In this document: positions 9,601-16,751 of the stretch, piece after piece | How the letters are laid out: every line of letters starts with the position of its first letter | Numbering within the stretch: the stretch's first letter is position 1 | Assembly (NCBI RefSeq): GCF_900445235.1 | Contig: NZ_UFSM01000005.1 | Coordinates: 1-23,798 of the forward strand | From: Aminobacter aminovorans | GTDB taxonomy: Bacteria > Pseudomonadota > Alphaproteobacteria > Rhizobiales > Rhizobiaceae | Direction of reading: 5' to 3' | Length of the DNA: 23,798 bases | Notes under the pieces: generated by a model | Database searches by the model: none | The model's input: only the letters and a program-made list of their open reading frames with translations | What the model was told of the DNA's origin: nothing | Program-made: the position numbers and the translations under genes

Positions 9601-10979
9601 GCGTTGGTGCTGTTGGGCCGCTTTCGAATGCGGCATCCTATCAGTCGATCCCGAGCATTGTCGGTACGGACAAACAGACCCCGGTAAATAACCTGCCTCG
9701 GAACATGTCGCCGGACGAAATGAACGCTTGGTGTGAAAATCATAGCACATCGGTAGTTCCGCTAGTCCCGCTCGTGCATGGCTTCTGCCTTGGCATTACA
9801 CGCCAAGCCCTGGAAAGCGTCGGGAACTTCGATGAGGCGGCGTTTCCAGACGGATATGGAGAGGAAAATGACTATTGCTTCCGCCTTTCCGCGGCGGGGT
9901 TCCGAATGGTCATTGCAACTCACACCTACGTCTATCACGTGAAATCGTCGAGCTATACCGAGGAGCGCCGACACCGATTGTCTGCACGGGCGCAGGGCGT
10001 TCTATATGGTCGCTATGGACGCGGTCACTTCGATGCTGCCATTAAGTCGCTGGAGCAAAATGCAAGCCTTTCTATCGTGCGTGCTCTGGCCAAGAGCATG
10101 TACGATGAGGTTCAGCGGGATGCGCCACGCGGAAGCATTGCACGCGAACCTCACCCTTATATCTTGTCGGAACTCGACGATGGGCAGTGGCTCAAAACGC
10201 TGCAAGCCAGCGTAGATAGCAGGGTGGTTGATGGCATCGAGTACCCCGGCTTTCCTGAGCCCGCGCTGCAGGTCGGAACAGTGGGTTCATCCGGGCAGGG
10301 GACCATCGCTGAGGGATTTCGCTTCTATTCGTTCATTCGAGACGTTGCAGCGTCGAACGGAATGAATTTGAGGCCGGATTCACGAGTGCTTGATTTCGGA
10401 GTCAGCTGGGGTCGGATAATCCGCTGTCTGCTGCGAGATGTCTCCCCGTCGGGCCTCTATGGTGTTGATACTAGTGATCGCTTCTTGTCCGCTGCACGCC
10501 AATCAGGAGTTCCCGGAGATCTGAGGCTGATTCAGCCTGATGGAAATCTACCTTTCAAAGACAGTACTTTTGATGTTGTCTATGCATACTCTGTCTTCAC
10601 GCATCTTCCAGAACACATTCAGAATATTTGGCTTGCAGAGATTGCCCGTACGCTAAAGCCTGGCGGGATCTTTGTCGCCACTGTGCAGCCTCCGCGTTTT
10701 CTTGAGTTTATCCAGAACGCCGACAAGGAGAAGGTCGCGAAAAGCGCTTGGCTGCAGCAACTGCAGGCGGAAGTATCAAAGATAGGAGATGCGCCTGCGC
10801 GGCTAAAGGAATCTGATTTCATTTTCTTGCCAACAAACAATGGAAAGACTTATGGCGACACGATCATGACAAGGGATTATGTCAATAAGGTTTGGGGGAA
10901 GCATTTCCTTATCGACGAGTATCTCGATGACGCTAGCCGTTTTCAACAGGCAGTAGTGACTGCTAGGCTTCGGAGATAG
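6660..10979 (+). CDS. Four-domain glycan biosynthesis protein: WbsX, GT4, GT2 and methyltransferase
   Basis: A 1439-aa cytosolic protein with no signal peptide or membrane segments seen. A basic N-terminal segment of about 120 residues is followed by a WbsX domain (about 122-468; [33 protein letters not shown]). A GT4-like glycosyltransferase comes next (about 487-856), with ESFGRTVLEGMAAGCP at its nucleotide-sugar site. A GT2 glycosyltransferase (about 873-1130) has VDDGS from Asp908 and a LLNSDT motif (Asp961). A class I SAM methyltransferase forms the C-terminus (about 1235-1360; VLDFGVSWGR, FDVVYAYSVFTHLP). The protein probably builds and then methylates part of a surface polysaccharide such as an O-antigen or capsule; substrates cannot be read from sequence. 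The ATG at 6660 overlaps the preceding stop; an in-frame ATG at 6558 lies inside the FkbM gene and is less likely. A strong terminator follows the stop. Codon use is less GC-rich than in the flanks. Confidence 0.85.
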   Translation: MPSSVKWKALWRHPMDSRKRKEFCTGRQPLLQKKVVGKTRMWVNLAAILRHPLSRNQRRTWRNVVLDGSTNTGAVNAVFQSTSEALHSRLFDCYVQNSLGQFDPSEYVEIAADAAPADASDVKLIAYYLPQFHPIPENDKWWGKGFTEWRNVTRAYPQFDGHYQPRVPGELGYYDLRVVDVMRRQVELAKLYGIHAFCFHFYWFGGTRLLETPILNYLENQDLDLPFCLCWANENWSRRWDGSEHEVLISQSHSSEDDADLLRYLDKYFRDERYLKIDGKPVLTVYRPSILPDAAKTVDRWREIAKELGYPGIYLIATNSFAFTDYKKFGFDALSEFPPHHVAASNIQNEFQMSHYRNGWRVRSYAEIVTSEETRNPVAGTVFPGVMPGWDNSARRPTNGEIIHGATPAIFEQWLRQAFARAQKNSPAERFVVINAWNEWAEGAYLEPDKRFGYANLAACASAIRNHVDTAEMRFIAGKRVRQDSSKTILLCSHHAGKQVFGGERSFLDVARALAEGGFNVAVTVQEGVNSEYIKELRKYAQEVHIFKYNQWTSNSTDTYESTSRFLSVIDSVKPDVVYVNTIVVASPLAAARLRGIPSIVHAREIIVYDEDLQKQIGLSGQEIVKKVLESSDFIVANSHATAQCFSGGNVTTIANTIDVDSFTVPRAGAKDTVTFGLISSNLPKKGIQDFVALAQICVKLAPNAHFLVIGPLSRPLIKEYLSSKRRFPKNLNFVDYQPTSREAIGMVDVVVNFSHFQESFGRTVLEGMAAGCPSLVYDWGALSELVEHGVTGFLVPFGEPSEAAKHVQLMCTDRELLRRMGSAARQRSEVYSFPHFKQKVVTFCRDAIAAGPVLNVYSAVRENRLRNVASKSVDIVVCVHNALRDVKACLASVRTNLGAGHRIVLVDDGSNEETREYLEKFAGDNRVVLRRNDVAQGYTRSANLGLALTSADLVVLLNSDTIVTKNWAEKLADAAFSMPGVGAVGPLSNAASYQSIPSIVGTDKQTPVNNLPRNMSPDEMNAWCENHSTSVVPLVPLVHGFCLGITRQALESVGNFDEAAFPDGYGEENDYCFRLSAAGFRMVIATHTYVYHVKSSSYTEERRHRLSARAQGVLYGRYGRGHFDAAIKSLEQNASLSIVRALAKSMYDEVQRDAPRGSIAREPHPYILSELDDGQWLKTLQASVDSRVVDGIEYPGFPEPALQVGTVGSSGQGTIAEGFRFYSFIRDVAASNGMNLRPDSRVLDFGVSWGRIIRCLLRDVSPSGLYGVDTSDRFLSAARQSGVPGDLRLIQPDGNLPFKDSTFDVVYAYSVFTHLPEHIQNIWLAEIARTLKPGGIFVATVQPPRFLEFIQNADKEKVAKSAWLQQLQAEVSKIGDAPARLKESDFIFLPTNNGKTYGDTIMTRDYVNKVWGKHFLIDEYLDDASRFQQAVVTARLRR

Positions 10980-10984
10980 CTCTG

Positions 10985-11030
10985 AAGTCTCCAGAATGCG
11001 GCCTATACGCGCTGCATTCTGGAGACTTTT
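10985..11030 (+). terminator. Rho-independent terminator after the four-domain gene
   Basis: A perfect 15-bp stem (10985-10999 with 11014-11028), a 14-nt loop and TTTTAT after it. It starts 5 nt behind the stop codon. The A residues at the foot of the left arm could also let it act on the other strand. Confidence 0.9.
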
Positions 11031-11108
11031 ATGTCATTTGTACCGCGCCTTCTTCTAACTACAAGGCTTGCCGACCATGAACGTCGAAGCAGATTCTAGA
11101 TCGGCAAA

Positions 11109-11915
11109 ATGAGCGAACTGCCATTTCGCCTTGAACTTCCAGGCTTCTGTCCGATTTGCCGCCGGAGGACTACATTTCAGGCCAATGGACCTTGGCTTCG
11201 CGGCACACTCCTATGCAGCACCTGTCCGAACGGGTCTGTCCCTCGCGAACGGGCGCTTGCTTTAGTGCTCGAGGAAGCAGCGCCGAACTGGCGGGCATTG
11301 CGCATACACGAGTCGTCACCTGCAAACAGAGGTATTTCGGTCATATTGGCAAGAGATTGCCCAGGATATGTCGGATCCCATTATTTTCCAGATCACGAGC
11401 GTGGGGCAAGTGTGAATGGCTGGCGCAACGAGGATATAGAATGTCAAACGTTTGCTGATGCCGAGTTCGATTTGGTGGTTTCCCTGGACGTGATGGAGCA
11501 TGTGTTTAACCCGGAAGCCGCATTCAAGGAAATCTTCCGGACATTGAAGCCTGGTGGATATTATGTCTGCACATTTCCGATCCAGCGTAGCCAGGTTCAG
11601 GCACTTGGAGTTCGAGCCAGTATTTCCGGCGGGCATATCACCCATCATAAAGAACCCGAATACCACGGTAATCCAATCAACCACGAGGGGGCTTTGGTTA
11701 CGGTGGACTATGGCTATTCTATCCACCAACTGATCGCTGAGTGGGTACCATTCGAAGTGCGGATTTCTCGTTTTTCAGATCGTGAGCACGGAATTCTCGG
11801 AGAGTATACTGAGGTAGTCGTATGCCAGAAGCCAGGGCGGCCCCCTCCGATGTCGATGCGCTCTCAATGGGTAAGGCGAGCATTGCGTACGGTGCTAAAA
11901 AGACTGTTCGGCTGA
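11109..11915 (+). CDS. SAM-dependent methyltransferase with N-terminal zinc ribbon
   Basis: A 268-aa protein. A four-cysteine knuckle (Cys14, Cys17, Cys36, Cys39; CPIC and CSTC) probably binds zinc. The rest resembles a type 11 SAM methyltransferase. FDLVVSLDVMEHVFNPEAAFKEI and TLKPGGYYVCTFP are the typical post-motif segments, but the glycine-rich motif I (near RALRIHESSP) is not canonical. The target is probably a sugar or glycolipid of the same polysaccharide, judging by the neighbours. It follows the terminator at 11030, so it needs its own promoter; I see no convincing one in the 78-bp gap. No good Shine-Dalgarno precedes the ATG at 11109. The acyltransferase gene follows after about 45 bp. 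Confidence 0.75.
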   Translation: MSELPFRLELPGFCPICRRRTTFQANGPWLRGTLLCSTCPNGSVPRERALALVLEEAAPNWRALRIHESSPANRGISVILARDCPGYVGSHYFPDHERGASVNGWRNEDIECQTFADAEFDLVVSLDVMEHVFNPEAAFKEIFRTLKPGGYYVCTFPIQRSQVQALGVRASISGGHITHHKEPEYHGNPINHEGALVTVDYGYSIHQLIAEWVPFEVRISRFSDREHGILGEYTEVVVCQKPGRPPPMSMRSQWVRRALRTVLKRLFG

Positions 11916-11960
11916 GGTCAATTGTGGTGCGAGCCTGAATGTGCCACATACGGAAACATA

Positions 11961-13064
11961 ATGGTCGGTGCAAATACAAGAATCGTAGGACTTGACGTTT
12001 TGCGTGACTTTGCTGCGATAATAATCGTTGTATATCATTGCAATGCATTATTGGAATTGCAAAAATGGCCACAGTATACAGGGTATTTTTCCTTCGCCGT
12101 ACAGATTTTCTTCGCATTGAGTGCATTTTCACTCTGCATACGCTACCAGGGAAGACTTGAAGGTATAGGCAATATTACGGATTTTTACATCCAAAGATGT
12201 CTACGAATTGCTCCCCTTTTCTATGTGATGATGCTTTTGGTTATAGTCCGGCGCATCTACAAGGGATGGGAGTTGCCAAGCCTGCAAGAAGTGGTGCTTA
12301 ACCTAAGCTTCCTGTTCCCATTTGTGCCGGGAAAGCATGAGAGCCTTGTTGCCGCAGGCTGGTCTCTGGGCTTGGAAATGATGTTCTATGCAATGTTCCC
12401 CTTGGTCGTTGCATACGTGCTGAATTTGCGACAGGCAGGTATCTGGTTTGTAATAGCGATATTCGTCCAGTGTCTTGCTGGATATTGGCTCTATTCTGCA
12501 AATTTGACGCAAAATTTCTACTGGATGGCGTTCCCGGTACAGGTCCCGTTCTTTCTCATCGGCGTCGTGGTGTTTCACTTGTTTAAGAAGGTCGACACTT
12601 GGCCTATGTCGCGTCGGGCTTCGCTGGCCGTCGCCACAGTCATCGCGGCTCCGACACTTCTCTGGGTAGGCTGGGCGTTGGGTATCTATGAAATGCGGAT
12701 CGACGGTTGGCCTGTGTTCCGTCCAATCATCGGATACTTGCTCGCTCCGTTGGTGTTTGCATTTGCGATCTACTCATTCCCGGTGATCGTCAACCGTGGC
12801 ACGGTCTATTTGGGCGAGATCAGCTACGGGGTCTATCTCATCCACCCCCTGATGATCCGGCTTGTCGGTGTGCCTGTTCAGAAAACGCTCTCTCAAGCGG
12901 GGGTCGGTACGCTAGAAACAACTGTACTTGTCATCGGCGCAGTACTAGCAGCGACGATCTTGATGGCATCCCTAAGTTATCGCTGGCTTGAACGACCCAT
13001 GATGCAGTTGCGCGGGCGTGCCGTATTAGGCAAAGGGGCCCTGTTGGAGCCCAGACTTCGGTAA
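11961..13064 (+). CDS. Membrane acyltransferase, acyltransferase-3 (OafA/NodX-like) family
   Basis: A 367-aa integral membrane protein with roughly ten hydrophobic helices. It begins with the family signature RIVGLDVLRDFAAI followed by VVYHC, where His26 is the proposed catalytic histidine. ISYGVYLIHPLM and SYRWLERPMM near the C-terminus are also characteristic. Such proteins O-acetylate, or acylate with other groups, exported polysaccharides or lipopolysaccharide at the inner membrane. An in-frame TTG at 11922 would add 13 residues, but the ATG at 11961 places the signature at the usual distance from the start. The DNA is notably AT-rich at its 5' end (22 G/C among bases 12001-12060). This is the last intact gene of the glycan block. 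Confidence 0.88.
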   Translation: MVGANTRIVGLDVLRDFAAIIIVVYHCNALLELQKWPQYTGYFSFAVQIFFALSAFSLCIRYQGRLEGIGNITDFYIQRCLRIAPLFYVMMLLVIVRRIYKGWELPSLQEVVLNLSFLFPFVPGKHESLVAAGWSLGLEMMFYAMFPLVVAYVLNLRQAGIWFVIAIFVQCLAGYWLYSANLTQNFYWMAFPVQVPFFLIGVVVFHLFKKVDTWPMSRRASLAVATVIAAPTLLWVGWALGIYEMRIDGWPVFRPIIGYLLAPLVFAFAIYSFPVIVNRGTVYLGEISYGVYLIHPLMIRLVGVPVQKTLSQAGVGTLETTVLVIGAVLAATILMASLSYRWLERPMMQLRGRAVLGKGALLEPRLR

Positions 13065-13284
13065 CGAGGCCGACCCAGTCAAGCGGTTTTGCGCACGGGA
13101 GGCCGGTCGCGGCCGCCCTCGTCTGAGATCACCCCGGGTGCATGATTCGGTGAGTGGTCGCCGCGGGGCTGCCAACATGTGCTGATTCAATGCGATTCGA
13201 TGTGCCCAGCTCATTGGTGCTCGATGTGGATCGGCACAATCCGGACCACGGCATCATCGGAACCGCGTCCTTGAGGGGGCCTCG
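13065..13284. other. Non-coding stretch between acyltransferase and IS110 relic
   Basis: GC content rises again here, but I see no gene, terminator or clear insertion-sequence end. It may hold further decayed insertion-sequence DNA. Confidence 0.35.
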
Positions 13285-13585
13285 AGGGCCTTTCATCGAC
13301 CCGCTGATCACACCGGCGCGCCAGGCCAAGGCAACCATGGCGCGCTTCCGGCGACGACGGCGAGCGGACCCGTACTGCCCAGGTTCTCAGCCACGTCGGG
13401 CGGTCTCGGTGCATCATGACGGTCGCGGCTTGACACAACGCCCGGCGCAGGTTGATGCAGCCGCTGCGACAAGGGGCCAGCCTCAAGGCCAATGGCGGCA
13501 ATGGTGCGATCATGTTCCCTGATCCAGCGCACAATTGCTTCGGGCTCACTGGCAATCTAGGCCTCCCTCACGACTCGCAGCAAGG
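13285..13585 (-). pseudogene. Internally deleted IS110-family transposase relic
   Basis: Read on the minus strand from about 13585, the frame gives VVREA, a TAG stop (13557-13559), then IASEPEAIVRWIREHDRT and IAAIGLEAGPLSQ. This is what I recall for the N-terminal RNase-H-like part of IS110-family transposases. It then passes directly, in another frame, into LRRALCQAATVMMHR and TWLRTWAVRV, and after one more shift RAMVALAWRAGVI. That resembles the C-terminal transposase_20 end (family pattern LR..LYEAA.VMM... and ...RAMVALARRLAVI). The central part is missing, so it is a dead remnant. Identification is from recalled family patterns. Confidence 0.65.
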
Positions 13586-13684
13586 TTGAACCTGAGTGCC
13601 GCGCCCGGGTGGGTCAGCGGCGGCTTCAATGCCATTTGTCGCCGGCTCCGTTGTTTTTCTACAGGAATAAAAAATTCATCACAG

Positions 13685-13713
13685 TTGAATTGGTATCCGG
13701 AACCTGCTAGCTT
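13685..13713 (+). promoter_or_regulatory. Candidate sigma-70 promoter of the methylamine operon
   Basis: TTGAAT (13685-13690), a 17-bp spacer and TAGCTT (13708-13713) preceded by TG one base earlier (extended -10). Transcription would start near 13720, giving a leader of about 28 nt with the Shine-Dalgarno AGGTGAGG (13733-13740) 8 nt before the mgsA ATG. Confidence 0.45.
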
Positions 13714-13748
13714 TTGTCACAGGCAGCCAATCAGGTGAGGAAACCGGG

Positions 13749-14645
13749 ATGTGCGGAATTGTAGGACTCTTTTTGAAGGACAAGTCGCTGGAGCCCCAAT
13801 TGGGCGCATTGCTGTCCGAAATGCTTGTAACCATGACCGATCGTGGCCCCGATAGCGCGGGCATCGCCATCTACGGCGGCGGCACAAAAGGTCATGCCAA
13901 GGTCACCATCCAGTCGGCCAATCCGGACGCGGACTTCAAGGGTCTGGACGCCGAACTCGGCAAGAAGATCGGCGCCAAGGTTTCGTCGACTGTAAAATCC
14001 ACTCACGCGGTGCTCGACGTGCCGACCGAAAAGGTCGCCGAAGCCCGTGCGGCACTTGCCGAACTGCGCCCCAACGTCCGTGTCATGGGCGCCGGTGAAG
14101 CGATCGAAATCTACAAGGAAGTCGGCCTGCCGGTCGAAGTCGTGAAGCGCTTCGACGTCACCAAGATGAGCGGCAGCCATGGCATCGGGCATACCCGCAT
14201 GGCCACCGAATCCGCCGTCACCACGCTCGGCGCACACCCGTTCTCGACCGGCCCCGACCAGTGCCTGGTGCACAACGGCTCGCTGTCGAACCACAACAAC
14301 CTGCGCCGCGAGCTTATCCGCGACGGCATGCGCTTCGAGACGGAAAACGACACTGAAGTTGCCGCAGCCTATCTGTCCTCGAAGATCGCGCACGGCCAGA
14401 ACCTCGGTGAGGCGCTGGAAAGCAGCCTGAACGACCTCGACGGCTTCTTCACCTTCGTCGTCGGCACCAAGAACGGCTTCGGCGTCGTCCGCGACCCGAT
14501 CTCCTGCAAGCCCGCCGTCATGGCCGAGACCGACCAGTACGTCGCCTTCGGCTCCGAGTATCGCGCCCTCGCCAATCTGCCAGGCATCGAAGACGCCAAG
14601 GTCTGGGAGCCCGAGCCGTCCACCGTCTATTTCTGGGAGCACTGA
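13749..14645 (+). CDS. mgsA: N-methylglutamate synthase subunit A (class II glutamine amidotransferase type)
   Basis: A 298-aa protein of the Ntn glutamine amidotransferase fold. Cys2 (MCGIVGLF) becomes the N-terminal nucleophile after Met removal. The other conserved elements are DRGPDSAG (31-38), HTRMATES from His148 and HNGSLSNHNN from His175. It corresponds to the amidotransferase part of glutamate synthase (GltB), here a separate subunit. With MgsB and MgsC it should release methylamine from gamma-glutamylmethylamide and pass it on to make N-methylglutamate. The start is fixed by the catalytic Cys and the ribosome binding site AGGTGAGG. It is first in an eight-gene operon; mgsB follows after 4 bp. 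Free-standing GltB-like subunits also occur elsewhere, but the gene order here is diagnostic. Confidence 0.9.
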   Translation: MCGIVGLFLKDKSLEPQLGALLSEMLVTMTDRGPDSAGIAIYGGGTKGHAKVTIQSANPDADFKGLDAELGKKIGAKVSSTVKSTHAVLDVPTEKVAEARAALAELRPNVRVMGAGEAIEIYKEVGLPVEVVKRFDVTKMSGSHGIGHTRMATESAVTTLGAHPFSTGPDQCLVHNGSLSNHNNLRRELIRDGMRFETENDTEVAAAYLSSKIAHGQNLGEALESSLNDLDGFFTFVVGTKNGFGVVRDPISCKPAVMAETDQYVAFGSEYRALANLPGIEDAKVWEPEPSTVYFWEH

Positions 14646-14649
14646 GATT

Positions 14650-15387
14650 ATGCATTCAACAAATCTTGCGACCGCGCCTCTGCACCAGGCCAACTACACG
14701 CCGAAGACCTTCGATCTGTCCAAGATCACTTTGCGCGAGTTCAACCAGGCCCTCCACAATGTGAAGGATGCCGCCGGTGAATCGAACTGGGAGGTTCTCA
14801 ACCCCAAGGGCAGCCACGCCGTTGCCGTCGGCGCCGAGCACGCGATCTCGATCGATGTGCAGGGTTCCGTTGGCTACTATTGCGGCGGCATGAACCAGAA
14901 CAGCACGATCACCGTGCATGGTTCGGCTGGCCCCGGCGTCGGTGAAAACATGATGTCGGGCACGATCATCGTGAAGGGCGACGCCAGCCAGTACGCCGGC
15001 GCCACCGGCCGCGGCGGCCTGCTTGTCATCGAAGGCAACGCCTCGTCGCGCTGCGGCATCTCGATGAAGGGCATCAACATCGTTGTCCGTGGCAATATCG
15101 GCCACATGTCGGCCTTCATGGCTCAGTCGGGCAACCTCGTCGTCCTCGGCGATGCCGGCGATGCACTGGGCGACTCGATCTACGAAGCCCGCCTGTTCGT
15201 GCGCGGCTCGGTGAAGAGCCTCGGTGCCGACTGCATCAAGAAGGAGATGCGCCCCGAGCACATCGCCATCCTGAAGGACCTGCTTGATCGCGCCGGCATC
15301 ACCGACGTCAAGCCGGAAGAGTTCTCGCGCTACGGTTCTGCGCGCACGCTCTACAACTTCAACATCGACAACGCCGACGCTTACTGA
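14650..15387 (+). CDS. mgsB: N-methylglutamate synthase subunit B (GXGXG domain)
   Basis: A 245-aa protein corresponding to the C-terminal GXGXG beta-helix domain of glutamate synthase. Repeating glycine-rich strands run from about residue 75 to 200 (GSVGYYCGG, GTIIVKGDAS, GLLVIEGNAS, INIVVRGNIG, GNLVVLGDAG). In GltB this domain is structural and supports the ammonia tunnel between the amidotransferase and FMN domains. The same role is likely here, with methylamine as the channelled amine. It lies 4 bp after mgsA and 8 bp before mgsC. Confidence 0.9.
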   Translation: MHSTNLATAPLHQANYTPKTFDLSKITLREFNQALHNVKDAAGESNWEVLNPKGSHAVAVGAEHAISIDVQGSVGYYCGGMNQNSTITVHGSAGPGVGENMMSGTIIVKGDASQYAGATGRGGLLVIEGNASSRCGISMKGINIVVRGNIGHMSAFMAQSGNLVVLGDAGDALGDSIYEARLFVRGSVKSLGADCIKKEMRPEHIAILKDLLDRAGITDVKPEEFSRYGSARTLYNFNIDNADAY

Positions 15388-15395
15388 GGAACACT

Positions 15396-16724
15396 ATGAG
15401 CTATCACAATCCTCCGACGACGCCACGCAAGTCGGCCACGTTCGATGAATACGCGATGTCCGAAATCCGTCGCGCCGCAGCGACTGGTATCTACGACATC
15501 CGCGGCTCCGGCGCCAAGCGCAAGGTCCCCCATTTCGACGACCTGCTGTTCCTGGGCGCTTCGATCTCGCGCTATCCGCTCGAAGGCTACCGTGAAAAGT
15601 GCGACACGTCAGTCGTCCTGGGCACGCGTTTCGCCAAGAAGCCGATCGAGCTGAAGATCCCGATCACCGTTGCCGGCATGAGCTTCGGCTCGCTGTCGGG
15701 TCCGGCCAAGGAAGCACTTGGCCGCGGCGCAACGCTTTCCGGCACTTCCACCACCACCGGCGACGGCGGCATGACCGAGGAAGAGCGCGGCCACTCCAAG
15801 CAGCTCGTCTACCAATACCTGCCGTCGCGCTACGGCATGAATCCGCGTGACCTGCGTCGCGCCGACGCCATCGAAATCGTTGTCGGCCAGGGTGCAAAGC
15901 CAGGCGGCGGCGGCATGCTTCTGGGCCAGAAGATCTCCGACCGCGTCGCCGAAATGCGCACGCTGCCCAAGGGCATCGACCAGCGCTCGGCCTGCCGTCA
16001 CCCCGACTGGACCGGTCCGGACGATCTTGAGATCAAGATCCTCGAAATCCGCGAGATCACCGACTGGGAAAAGCCGATCTACGTCAAGGTCGGTGGCGCG
16101 CGCCCCTATTATGACACGGCCCTCGCAGTGAAGGCCGGTGCCGACGTCGTCGTGCTCGACGGCATGCAGGGCGGCACGGCTGCGACCCAGGAAGTGTTCA
16201 TCGAGCATGTCGGCCAGCCGACGCTTGCTTGCATCCGCCCGGCAGTGAAGGCGCTGCAGGATCTCGGCATGCACCGCAAGGTTCAGCTCATCGTCTCCGG
16301 TGGCATACGCAATGGTGCCGATGTGGCCAAAGCGCTGGCGCTCGGTGCCGATGCAGTATCGGTCGGTACCGCGGCACTTATCGCACTCGGCGACAATGAC
16401 CCGCGTTGGGAGGAAGAATACCAGAAGCTTGGCACCACTGCCGGTGCCTATGACGATTGGCACGAGGGCAAGGATCCGGCCGGTATCACCACGCAGGACG
16501 TCGAGCTGATGAAGCGCGTCGATCCGATCGCGGCTGGTCGCCGTCTGGCGAATTATCTGAAGGTCATGACGCTTGAGGCACAGACGATTGCGCGTGCCTG
16601 CGGCAAAAACCACCTGCACAATCTCGAGCCTGAGGATCTCTGCGCTCTTTCGATCGAAGCTGCCGCCATGGCTGGCGTGCCGCTTGCGGGGACAAGCTGG
16701 GTACCTGGTAAGGGTCCCTTTTAA
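15396..16724 (+). CDS. mgsC: N-methylglutamate synthase subunit C (FMN-binding glutamate synthase domain)
   Basis: A 442-aa protein matching the FMN-binding TIM-barrel domain of glutamate synthase. It shows AGMSFGSLSGPAKEALGRGA, GQGAKPGGGGML, VKVGGARPYY, LDGMQGGTAATQ and VSGGIRNGADVAKALALGADAVSVGTAAL. It should condense the channelled methylamine with 2-oxoglutarate and reduce the imine to N-methylglutamate. The CX5CX4C motif that binds a 3Fe-4S cluster in GltB would lie just after VGTAALIALG. Here that place reads GDNDPRWEEEYQKLG and the following PAGITTQD aligns with GltB PVGVATQD, so the cluster ligands are missing. The ribosome binding site (TGAGGA, 15385-15390) overlaps the mgsB stop. 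Confidence 0.92.
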   Translation: MSYHNPPTTPRKSATFDEYAMSEIRRAAATGIYDIRGSGAKRKVPHFDDLLFLGASISRYPLEGYREKCDTSVVLGTRFAKKPIELKIPITVAGMSFGSLSGPAKEALGRGATLSGTSTTTGDGGMTEEERGHSKQLVYQYLPSRYGMNPRDLRRADAIEIVVGQGAKPGGGGMLLGQKISDRVAEMRTLPKGIDQRSACRHPDWTGPDDLEIKILEIREITDWEKPIYVKVGGARPYYDTALAVKAGADVVVLDGMQGGTAATQEVFIEHVGQPTLACIRPAVKALQDLGMHRKVQLIVSGGIRNGADVAKALALGADAVSVGTAALIALGDNDPRWEEEYQKLGTTAGAYDDWHEGKDPAGITTQDVELMKRVDPIAAGRRLANYLKVMTLEAQTIARACGKNHLHNLEPEDLCALSIEAAAMAGVPLAGTSWVPGKGPF

Positions 16725-16737
16725 AACCACGAGGATT

Positions 16738-16745
16738 GGGAGGAG
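16738..16745 (+). promoter_or_regulatory. Strong ribosome binding site of gmaS
   Basis: GGGAGGAG lies 6 nt before the ATG at 16752. It is the closest match to the anti-Shine-Dalgarno sequence in the operon and fits high expression of the first enzyme of the pathway. Confidence 0.7.
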
Positions 16746-16751
16746 CAATTC

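Noticed and set aside
13154..13522. 122-codon plus-strand open frame
   Set aside because: It is antisense to the IS110 relic; the minus-strand reading explains this DNA.
15609..16748. 379-codon minus-strand frame opposite mgsC
   Set aside because: It is a composition effect of GC-rich coding sequence on the other strand.
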